Assembly: GCA_012512795.1 (NCBI GenBank)
Contig: JAAZDL010000137.1
Location: 1 to 8,461 of the forward strand
Direction of reading: 5' to 3'
From: Mycoplasmatota bacterium
GTDB taxonomy: Bacteria > Bacillota_I > Bacilli_A > RF39 > UBA660
Length of the DNA: 8,461 bases
Part shown: in pieces, positions 1 to 6,280 of the stretch
Numbering within the stretch: position 1 is the stretch's first letter
Layout: every line of letters begins with the position of its first letter
Notes under the pieces: generated by a model
What the model saw: only the letters and a program-made list of their open reading frames with translations
Database searches by the model: none
What the model was told of the DNA's origin: nothing
Position numbers and translations under genes: made by a program

Positions 1-1014
1 CTAAAGAGATTTAAGTTCACTTTTTAATAAAAATTCGTCTATTAATTTTTGAACTAAATTATGTCTTGATTCTATTTCTTCTTTATCAATTGATGGACTT
101 ATTATGTAACTTTTTAATAATCTACTTCCCATAGCTGTTTTAGTTTTATCCATAAATCCTAAAAGACTATTTTGTCTTTCTTTATTTCTAAGAGTTTCAA
201 CTAACTCTAAATTTTTAATACATTCTTTATCTAATTCTAAGAATATACTTGAATCTATTAATTCTACTTCTTGTATATGTGATAAATTTTGTTTTAAAGA
301 ATTAGTTAAATAATTTAAAACTAATGAAGTGTTTTTAATAAGATTTTCTTCATTAATATTCTTAAATACATTTGATTGTTTATATTCTATATCATTATCA
401 TAATATGAAATATATACATTATAATTTGATTTTAGTTTATGTAATAATTTAATATTAAAACTTTCTTTTACTATTATTTCTTTTATATTTAAATTTACAA
501 TTAAACTTATTAATTTTTCCTCATCATAAGAAACATAAGTTGTAAAAACTTTACCACTTAATAAATCAGCATATGATAAAGAATAAATATATTTATGATC
601 AGTTATACTAGCTATATAATTAAAGTCTTTTTCATTAACTATTTCAGGACTTGTAAGAGTCCCTGCACTAACTATTTGTATTACTTCTCTTTTTACTATT
701 CCTTTAGTTGTTTTAGGATCTTCCATTTGTTCGCATATTGCGACTTTAAAACCTTTTTCTATTAATTTTTCTAAATAAACATTAAGAGCATGGTGAGGAA
801 TTCCACACATAGGTATTCTTTCACTTAATCCAGCTTGTTTTCCAGTTAAAGTTAGCTCTAATTCATGGCTAGCAATTAAAGCATCTTCAAAAAACATTTC
901 ATAGAAATCACCTAATCTATAAAAAAGTAATATTCCTTCATATTCGCTTTTAGTCTTAAGATATTCTCTCATCATAGGACTAACTTCAGATAATTTTACA
1001 TTTTTTCTTTCCAT
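1..1014 (-). CDS. mutS: DNA mismatch repair protein MutS, N-terminal part (stop codon at window edge)
   Basis: MutS recognises mismatched or looped DNA and starts mismatch repair with MutL. The visible 337 residues hold the mismatch-binding domain (about 12-125) with the Phe-X-Glu reading motif in GDFYEMF (F37, E39), the IPMCGIPHH and VAICEQMEDP stretches typical of bacterial MutS1, the connector domain (about 130-240), and the start of the lever/core domain with the conserved NSLLGFMDKTKTAMGSRLL segment (282-300). Full MutS is about 850 residues, so the rest of the lever, the clamp and the C-terminal ATPase are not present here. The frame ends in TAG at bases 3-1, so the window cannot show whether the gene is truly interrupted or the edge base is wrong. 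The N-terminus fits the family, and the ATG at 1014 is preferred over M14/M15. No Shine-Dalgarno precedes it; the promoter position suggests a leaderless mRNA. Identity is very secure; completeness is unknown. Confidence 0.95.
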   Translation of the reverse strand: MERKNVKLSEVSPMMREYLKTKSEYEGILLFYRLGDFYEMFFEDALIASHELELTLTGKQAGLSERIPMCGIPHHALNVYLEKLIEKGFKVAICEQMEDPKTTKGIVKREVIQIVSAGTLTSPEIVNEKDFNYIASITDHKYIYSLSYADLLSGKVFTTYVSYDEEKLISLIVNLNIKEIIVKESFNIKLLHKLKSNYNVYISYYDNDIEYKQSNVFKNINEENLIKNTSLVLNYLTNSLKQNLSHIQEVELIDSSIFLELDKECIKNLELVETLRNKERQNSLLGFMDKTKTAMGSRLLKSYIISPSIDKEEIESRHNLVQKLIDEFLLKSELKSL

Positions 1015-1021
1015 ATTTACT

Positions 1022-1050
1022 ATTATATTACTTGTTAGTCAAATATTCAA
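1022..1050 (-). promoter_or_regulatory. Sigma-A-type promoter of mutS
   Basis: Reading the minus strand, a -35 element TTGAAT (1050-1045) is followed after exactly 17 bases by a perfect -10 TATAAT (1027-1022). The expected transcription start is about base 1015, at or next to the mutS ATG (1014). It lies just after the terminator of the upstream unit, so mutS is probably transcribed independently. The region is AT-rich, but both hexamers and the spacing are good. Confidence 0.7.
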
Positions 1051-1071
1051 ATATTTAATAGTTTTTATTTT

Positions 1072-1100
1072 AAAAATAAAATACACTTATCGTGTACTTT
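1072..1100 (-). terminator. Intrinsic terminator after dtd
   Basis: On the minus strand, just 3' of the dtd stop, AAAGTACAC (1100-1092) pairs with GTGTATTTT (1086-1078) around a GATAA loop, giving a nine-pair stem with one G-U pair. The tail ATTTTT (1077-1072) follows. Position and shape fit a Rho-independent terminator closing the comN-secDF-rel-dtd unit. The stem is AT-rich with a short GC part, so efficiency is uncertain. Confidence 0.7.
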
Positions 1101-1102
1101 AT

Positions 1103-1555
1103 TTATTTTTTAAACAATTCATCACTGTCTAGTATAATAGTAACAGGTCCATCATTATATATTTCAACTTTCATATCAGCTCCAAATATACCTTTTTCAA
1201 CATGAATATGACTACTTAATCTTTTATTAAATTCATCATATAAATCAGATGCTTCGCTAGGATTAAGAGCATTTATAAAACTAGGCCTTCTTCCATCAGA
1301 AGAATTAGCATATAAAGTAAATTGACTAATACTTAATATACTTCCTTTTGTATCAAGAATACTTAAATTCATTTTTTCATTTTCATCTTCGAATATCCTT
1401 AAATTAATAATTTTATTTATCATTTTATCTACTATTTCAAGATTATCACCGTCAGTAAACCCAACAAGTAATACATATCCATGATCTATAGAACCTTCTA
1501 ATTTATTATTTATTGTTACACTACTTTTTTTACTTCTTTGTACTACTACTTTCAT
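1103..1555 (-). CDS. dtd: D-aminoacyl-tRNA deacylase
   Basis: Dtd hydrolyses D-aminoacyl-tRNAs (and wrongly charged glycyl-tRNA-Ala), keeping D-amino acids out of translation; it acts in the cytoplasm as a homodimer. The 150-residue length matches the family. The two family signatures are present: SQFTLYA (77-83) with its catalytic-loop Thr, and NDGPVTI (134-140) with the cross-subunit cis Gly-Pro that reads chirality. The N-terminal MKVVVQRSKKSSVTI is also typical. The start codon lies 1 base beyond the rel stop, and an AAAGGA ribosome site sits inside the end of rel, so translation is probably coupled. rel-dtd adjacency is conserved across Bacillota. It ends in TAA and is followed by an intrinsic terminator, so it is the last gene of its unit. 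Confidence 0.97.
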   Translation of the reverse strand: MKVVVQRSKKSSVTINNKLEGSIDHGYVLLVGFTDGDNLEIVDKMINKIINLRIFEDENEKMNLSILDTKGSILSISQFTLYANSSDGRRPSFINALNPSEASDLYDEFNKRLSSHIHVEKGIFGADMKVEIYNDGPVTIILDSDELFKK

Positions 1556-1556
1556 A

Positions 1557-3644
1557 TTATATAAATATCCTTTCTACTTCTTTAACACTATTCATTGTTT
1601 TTACCTCATCAATAAAATTATTTAAACTGTCAATATTTTTAACTTTACAACTAATATCATAAAATAATTCTTTGTTTCTATTTATTAAATTTATTGAATC
1701 AATTATTATGTCCATTTTAGTAGAAAGAGTGATTATTTTTAAAAGTATATCTCCTATATCATCAACATACACTTTTAATTTTGTTGTATATCTACTTCCT
1801 GGATTTTCTTCCCAAGATGCTTCAATCAACCTTTCACTATTTTTATCTATATTAGGACAATCTTTTGAATGAATTTTAACACCATATCCTTTAGTTATAT
1901 ACCCTACTATATCTTCACCATAAACTGGATTACAACAACTTGCTAAAGTGTATAAAATATCCGTTGAGTTAGCTATTATAATAGCGTTAGTACTCTTGTC
2001 TGATTTACGTTCTAAAGTTGGTAATTTCTTTTTAACTTCTTGTACTTCTATTCTATTTAATATCGATGATGGTAAATATCTTAGAGTTGAGACTGAAAAA
2101 TATATGTCTTCTAAAGTCTCTAAGTTTAAACTAGTGCATACTTTTTTAACATTTTCATCATTAAATACTTCATTTATATCAAGATTTCTTTTCTTGCATT
2201 CATTTAGCATCATTTCTTTACCAAGAGAAATATATTTTTCTCTTTCTTTTTTATAAAAATATGATTTTATTCTACTTTTAGCAGCCTCAGTCTTAACTAT
2301 TTTTAGCCATCCTTTTGAAGGAGCATGACCTTTTTGTGTAATTAACTCAACCATATCACCATCACAAAGAGAATGGTCTAATTTTACCATCTTAGAGTTT
2401 ACTAAAGCTCCTGTTGTAGTATTACCTACTTCACTATGTATTTTATATGCAAAATCTATAGGAGTTGCCCCAGCAGGAAGTTCAATAATATCCCCTTTAG
2501 GAGTATATACATATATTTCATTTCTTTTTAAAGACTCTTTTATATTACCAAAAAATTCCATATTTTGCTCTATATCATTTACTTCTACAAGTACTCTAAA
2601 TTGTTCAAGCATCATATCAAGATTCTTTTTAACACTTCCATCAATCTTTTCTTTATAACTCCAGTGAGAAGCAACACCTTTTTCAGCTATTTCATCCATA
2701 TCATAAGTACGTATTTGTACTTCGTATATTCTTTTACCTTCGCCAAAGACAGTTGTATGTAAACTTTGATATAAATTAGGCTTTGGATTTGAGATATAAT
2801 CTTTAAATCTATTTGGTATTGGAGGATACTTAGATTGAATAAGACCAATTACTCTATAACAATCTTCAACAGTATCAACTAATACTCTAAGTCCAAGTAA
2901 ATCATATATATCTTCCCATTTTTTACCTATAGATATTTTATTATAAATACCTCTTACTGATTTAACACGATATAATATTTCAAATTTAATATTATGAGCT
3001 TCCAAAATCTGAACTATCTCATCTTTCATCTTTATTAAAGCAGATTCTAGTTCATCTTTTGACAAGTTAATTCTCTCTAATATTTTATTATATTCAGATG
3101 AAGCAACATTTTGAAGACATAAATCTTCCATCTCACTTTTAACTTTTTTCATACCAAGCCTATGAGCTATTGGTATATATATATTTTGAGTTTCATCTAT
3201 AATATATTTTTGATGTTCTTTATCATGAACTTTTAAAGTTCTTAAATTATGAAGTCTATCAGCAAATTTAATAAATAATGTTGCTGGACTTTCAGATAAT
3301 CCTACTATAATTCTTCTATATTTTTCAGGATTGTTAATTTTAAATGTTTGTTTTAAATTACTAATTTTAGAAATAGAATTTACAATAATAGCACTTTCAG
3401 TACCAAACATATTTTCTATTTCTTCATAAGTCATTTTGCCAAGAGAAATTGCCTCATGTATTAAAGCACATCCAATAGTAACTGGATCCATTTTTAAATC
3501 GGCCAAAATATAGGCAACACTAATTGGATGAAAAATATAATCTTCTCCTGTTTCTCTTTTCATTCCTTCATAAACTATCTTTGCTTGTTCATAATATCTA
3601 TTAATGAACTTTATATATTCACTATCCATATATGATTCAAGCAT
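1557..3644 (-). CDS. relA: RelA/SpoT-family (p)ppGpp synthetase with degenerate hydrolase motif
   Basis: Long-type Rel enzyme making (p)ppGpp from ATP and GTP/GDP when uncharged tRNA stalls ribosomes. Counted from the ATG at 3644 (695 residues), it has an HD domain (about 20-175), a synthetase domain (about 210-335: D248, RFKD 279-282, PKPNLYQSLHT with K288 and Y292, EVQIRT with E308), a TGS domain (about 376-436), a helical linker, a zinc-finger-like domain (C570, C571, H592, C596) and a C-terminal ACT domain (about 619-695). All expected domains are present. The HD domain keeps H39, H63, D129 and N133, but the HDxxED motif reads H63-E-A-I-S-L68, so hydrolase activity is probably lost. Homology continues upstream of the ATG: TYEELIT precedes it, matching the usual Rel N-terminus. 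A strong ribosome site fits an AUA start at 3677, giving 706 residues. It lies between secDF and dtd, one base before dtd. Confidence 0.95.
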   Translation of the reverse strand: MLESYMDSEYIKFINRYYEQAKIVYEGMKRETGEDYIFHPISVAYILADLKMDPVTIGCALIHEAISLGKMTYEEIENMFGTESAIIVNSISKISNLKQTFKINNPEKYRRIIVGLSESPATLFIKFADRLHNLRTLKVHDKEHQKYIIDETQNIYIPIAHRLGMKKVKSEMEDLCLQNVASSEYNKILERINLSKDELESALIKMKDEIVQILEAHNIKFEILYRVKSVRGIYNKISIGKKWEDIYDLLGLRVLVDTVEDCYRVIGLIQSKYPPIPNRFKDYISNPKPNLYQSLHTTVFGEGKRIYEVQIRTYDMDEIAEKGVASHWSYKEKIDGSVKKNLDMMLEQFRVLVEVNDIEQNMEFFGNIKESLKRNEIYVYTPKGDIIELPAGATPIDFAYKIHSEVGNTTTGALVNSKMVKLDHSLCDGDMVELITQKGHAPSKGWLKIVKTEAAKSRIKSYFYKKEREKYISLGKEMMLNECKKRNLDINEVFNDENVKKVCTSLNLETLEDIYFSVSTLRYLPSSILNRIEVQEVKKKLPTLERKSDKSTNAIIIANSTDILYTLASCCNPVYGEDIVGYITKGYGVKIHSKDCPNIDKNSERLIEASWEENPGSRYTTKLKVYVDDIGDILLKIITLSTKMDIIIDSINLINRNKELFYDISCKVKNIDSLNNFIDEVKTMNSVKEVERIFI
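1568..1573 (-). promoter_or_regulatory. Ribosome binding site of dtd inside rel
   Basis: AAAGGA on the minus strand lies in the last codons of rel, about 12 bases before the dtd ATG. The spacing is on the long side, but no better site exists, and the 1-base gap to the rel stop suggests coupled translation. Confidence 0.5.
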
Positions 3645-3674
3645 AGTAATTAATTCTTCATATGTACAATTTGT

Positions 3675-3677
3675 TAT
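3675..3677 (-). other. Probable non-canonical AUA start codon of rel
   Basis: The rel frame is open upstream of its first ATG (3644) to a stop at 3701-3699, with no ATG, GTG or TTG in between. The residues encoded there, ...TYEELIT then MLESYMDSEYI, align without gaps to the recalled start of B. subtilis Rel (TAEQVIDKARSYLSDEHI). The codon ATA at 3677-3675 lies 7 bases after the GGAAG core of a strong ribosome site. Using it gives 11 extra residues and shortens the gap to secDF from 46 to 13 bases. AUA initiation is rare, so this is an inference; a one-base change from ATG at base 3675 is an alternative reading. Confidence 0.55.
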
Positions 3678-3681
3678 GTCT

Positions 3682-3692
3682 TCACTTCCTTT
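3682..3692 (-). promoter_or_regulatory. Strong ribosome binding site upstream of rel
   Basis: Minus-strand AAAGGAAGTGA starts within the secDF stop codon. Its AGGAAGTGA matches the anti-Shine-Dalgarno complement AGGAGGTGA at 8 of 9 bases. It lies about 38 bases from the ATG at 3644, too far to serve it, but is ideally spaced for ATA at 3677. Other nearby start codons (GTG at 3685, TTG at 3669, ATG at 3661) run into stops within six codons. Confidence 0.7.
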
Positions 3693-5919
3693 AACTATTT
3701 ACACCTTTAACTTTTAACTCTTGTACTTCGTCATCATCATCTTCCTCTGGTTGATTCATTTTTCTTTTTTCTAGATATAACCATACAGTAGGACCTATTA
3801 ATAATGAAGATATAGCTCCTGCTATTAAACCTATTAATATTGCAATGTTAAATGTTAAAAGGTCATTTAAACCAACAAAGAGTAATGTAATAACAGCAAC
3901 AACTGTTGTAATACTAGTCCATATATTTCTATTAATTGTTACACTAGATGATACATTAACTAGTTCTCTTAGTTCTTCATCAGTTAATTTTTTTCTATTT
4001 CTAAACATCTTTTTTCTGTTTTCTCTTATTTTATCAAATACCACTATAGTATCATTTATTGAATATCCTATTATTGTAAGTAACGATGCTACTATAATAA
4101 AATCAACACGTATATTAAATATCGCAAATATTGCAAGAATAATAAATACATCATGCAGTAACATTAGTATTCCACTAATTGCATAATTCATGTTGAACCT
4201 AATAGCAACATAAATAATAATTGCTATTAAAGAATAAACTAATGATCTAATAGCATTTTCTGTTAACGTATTAGTAACTAGTGTGCTTATTTCATTAACA
4301 GATGTTTGTATTCCCATTTCTTTAAGTTTGTTTTTGATTTTTATTTCACTTGTTTCATCTAAAATATCATTTAATTTTATATAACCACTTTTTTTATCAC
4401 CTAAATAATGATTATATTCAACTACATCATATTCTTTTACTATTTCATTTATTTTATCAAAATCTATTTCTTCTTTAGATGAAATATTAATGTTTGTTCC
4501 ACCTGTAAAATCAACTCCAAAATTAAATCCTTTAGCAAATACAAATATTACTCCAACTATTATAATAATAAGAGATATAATTATAGGATACTTAGAAAGT
4601 TTAATATAATCATGTTTTTTATGTTCAGTTGCTTTACCATATAATAAAGTTTCTTTGTTATTAAATACTTTCGTAACTACAAAAGATTTCAAAAGTATTC
4701 TATATAATAATACAGTTGTAAATACAGTAATAAATATTGTTATAATTAACATTAAAGCAAAACCTTTTACAGAAGATTCACCAAACATGTATAATATTAT
4801 TCCAGCTAATAATGTAGTAATATTTGCATCTATTATTGCTATTAGACTGCTTTTATTTCCTTCTTTAAATGATTTTGTTAATCCATTTCCTTTCAAAAAT
4901 TCATATTTTACTCTTTCGTTAGATATGATTATTGAATCAACTGCCATCCCTATTCCTAGGACTAAAGCTGCAATTCCAGGTAATGTTAAAACACCACCTA
5001 CAGCATTAAATGTAATAAAAACAAGTATAGCATAAACAAGTAATGTTACACTTCCTATTAATCCACTAATTCTATATTTAAAAATTAATATTAAAGAAAT
5101 TATTATAAATGTTACTAATCCAGCTATACCAGTTTTAACAATAACCTCTTCACCAAATGATGGAGATACACTTTTAGGAGTAGCTTCTTCAGTTAGTTTT
5201 GTTGGTAAGCTTCCACTATTAATTAAATCAGCTAATTCTTGTGCCTCTTCTTTAGTAAAACTTCCTTCAATAACAACTGATTCACTGTTTAATCCTTCTT
5301 TTACTGAAGCAGCTGATATACATTTCATATTAGCATCTTTACCACAAGTTGTTTTTTCATTTTCATATGAATCAAGTAAATCATTAAAATCAAGCCATAC
5401 TATCATCATATTTTCATTGTTAGTTTTTTGAGATATGCTTTTTGTAATATTATAAAATGTAGAAGTATCTTTAATATCTAATTTAACTTGATACTGAAAT
5501 GATTGAGGATTTTGAGATACTGAAGCACCACCATTTCCTAATATTTCACTAGTTGCAAGTAAATTATCATTAACATCTCTAAATGTTAAAACAGCTGTTG
5601 TACTTATTCTTTTTCTTGCTTCATCTTCATTAGATACACCAGGTAATTGTATTCTTATTAAATTATTACCTTCTAATGTTATTACTGGCTCACTAACTCC
5701 TAAAGAATCTATTCTCCCTACTATAGCATTATATGTATTAGTAAGATCATTTTCTTTCAATGATTCATTTGGATTAATTGGCTCAATTTTATATAATATT
5801 TCAAAACCGCCTTGTAAATCAATTCCGTAGTTTATTTTATTAAGTGTAGGTTTAATTAATATTGCACAAAGTACAACTATTACTACAACTCCAATTATTG
5901 CTTTATATAATTTTTCCAT
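3691..5919 (-). CDS. secDF: Fused protein translocase subunit SecDF
   Basis: SecDF is an RND-type membrane protein that uses the proton-motive force to pull preproteins out of the SecYEG channel after SecA-driven translocation. The 742 residues join SecD and SecF in one chain, as in B. subtilis (about 737). TM1 is at about 4-23, followed by the large extracytoplasmic P1 domain (24-260) with GIDLQGG (32-38) and IRIQLPGV. TM2-6 span about 262-407. TM7 (445-463) leads to the SecF P4 domain (464-555) with FGVDFTGGT, then TM8-12 span about 557-715. Likely proton-path residues are visible: D328 in GMAVDS (TM4), D590 in LHDV, D623 in SINDTIVVFDKIREN (TM10) and R664. The usual AN after GMAVD is SI here. 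C192 and C200 lie close together in P1. A short acidic tail (725-731) ends the protein. Its ribosome site overlaps the comN-like stop, and a 13- or 46-base gap precedes rel. Confidence 0.97.
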   Translation of the reverse strand: MEKLYKAIIGVVVIVVLCAILIKPTLNKINYGIDLQGGFEILYKIEPINPNESLKENDLTNTYNAIVGRIDSLGVSEPVITLEGNNLIRIQLPGVSNEDEARKRISTTAVLTFRDVNDNLLATSEILGNGGASVSQNPQSFQYQVKLDIKDTSTFYNITKSISQKTNNENMMIVWLDFNDLLDSYENEKTTCGKDANMKCISAASVKEGLNSESVVIEGSFTKEEAQELADLINSGSLPTKLTEEATPKSVSPSFGEEVIVKTGIAGLVTFIIISLILIFKYRISGLIGSVTLLVYAILVFITFNAVGGVLTLPGIAALVLGIGMAVDSIIISNERVKYEFLKGNGLTKSFKEGNKSSLIAIIDANITTLLAGIILYMFGESSVKGFALMLIITIFITVFTTVLLYRILLKSFVVTKVFNNKETLLYGKATEHKKHDYIKLSKYPIIISLIIIIVGVIFVFAKGFNFGVDFTGGTNINISSKEEIDFDKINEIVKEYDVVEYNHYLGDKKSGYIKLNDILDETSEIKIKNKLKEMGIQTSVNEISTLVTNTLTENAIRSLVYSLIAIIIYVAIRFNMNYAISGILMLLHDVFIILAIFAIFNIRVDFIIVASLLTIIGYSINDTIVVFDKIRENRKKMFRNRKKLTDEELRELVNVSSSVTINRNIWTSITTVVAVITLLFVGLNDLLTFNIAILIGLIAGAISSLLIGPTVWLYLEKRKMNQPEEDDDDEVQELKVKGVNS

Positions 5920-5930
5920 TTTCTTCTCCT
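5920..5930 (-). promoter_or_regulatory. Ribosome binding site of secDF overlapping comN stop
   Basis: Minus-strand AGGAGAAGAAA sits directly before the secDF ATG. Its first bases are the last two of the TAG stop of the upstream gene, so terminating ribosomes lie on the secDF initiation site, which favours coupled translation. Confidence 0.7.
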
Positions 5931-6219
5931 ATAAAACTTCAGTATCTATATTATCAGATGAAGTTTTTAATCTATTCATTTTTTCCATAACATATTCATT
6001 AATCTTAAAACTATCAGAATATAATATATCACTTATTAGTTCATAAAGTTGTAAATCATTTTTATTTTGCCAATTGCTTACAACTAAATAATTCCATATA
6101 TCTTTTTCAGTAATATATTTATAACCTTGTCTTTTAATTTCTTTTGTTTTCGAATATAATGCAGGTAAAACTCTATTATAAAGTTCGCTAAGACTTTTGA
6201 ATTCAAGTTTCTTTTCCAT
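5929..6219 (-). CDS. comN: ComN-like post-transcriptional regulator family protein
   Basis: Small soluble protein of 96 residues, close to B. subtilis ComN (YrzD, about 98). It carries the pattern I associate with the ComN family: LPALYSKTKEIKRQGY (18-33), then ITEKDIWNYLV..NW (36-50), a compact helical core with conserved Gly-Tyr, Asp-Ile-Trp and Trp. No signal peptide or membrane segment is seen. In B. subtilis, ComN affects comE operon mRNA post-transcriptionally and associates with DivIVA at division sites; whether that role holds here is unknown. The neighbour is the strongest support, since comN lies immediately upstream of secDF in B. subtilis too. The start is supported by GGTGA six bases before the ATG. 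It ends in TAG, which overlaps the secDF ribosome site. It is probably the first gene of the unit running through to dtd. The family call comes from motif memory and position, not a search. Confidence 0.72.
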   Translation of the reverse strand: MEKKLEFKSLSELYNRVLPALYSKTKEIKRQGYKYITEKDIWNYLVVSNWQNKNDLQLYELISDILYSDSFKINEYVMEKMNRLKTSSDNIDTEVL

Positions 6220-6236
6220 AATCTTTCACCAACTAT

Positions 6237-6242
6237 ATTATA
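6237..6242 (-). promoter_or_regulatory. Possible -10 element for the comN-secDF-rel-dtd unit
   Basis: A perfect TATAAT lies on the minus strand, 17 bases before the comN-like start codon and just after the upstream hairpin. No good -35 is found at 16-18 bases (TTTCTT at best). If real, the transcript would begin around 6230, right at the GGTGA ribosome site, giving a leader of only about 10 bases. The surrounding sequence is almost pure A/T, so chance is a real possibility. Confidence 0.35.
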
Positions 6243-6255
6243 TAATAAAACACTT

Positions 6256-6280
6256 AAAAAAGAAACTTAAAGTTTCTTTT
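6256..6280 (-). terminator. Symmetrical intrinsic terminator after ymfH
   Basis: On the minus strand, AAAGAAACTT and AAGTTTCTTT (6279-6270 and 6268-6259) form a near-perfect inverted repeat around one base, in practice a stem with a small A/T loop. It is flanked by A-runs on one side and U-runs on the other. The stem begins inside the ymfH TAA stop codon (6281-6279). The low GC content makes it a weak hairpin. The symmetry means that it could act in both directions, though no plus-strand gene is present to use it. Confidence 0.6.

Noticed and set aside
1015..1102. A small gene or RNA between dtd and mutS.
   Set aside because: The 88 bases are accounted for by the dtd terminator and the mutS promoter; no start codon with a ribosome site or further structure was seen.
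1672..5035. Five plus-strand open frames of 65-126 codons (1672-1872, 1948-2256, 2565-2762, 3845-4186, 4655-5035).
   Set aside because: They lie wholly antisense to rel and secDF, encode Ile/Leu/Phe/Ser-rich strings without family motifs, and are explained by the AT-rich composition of the real genes.
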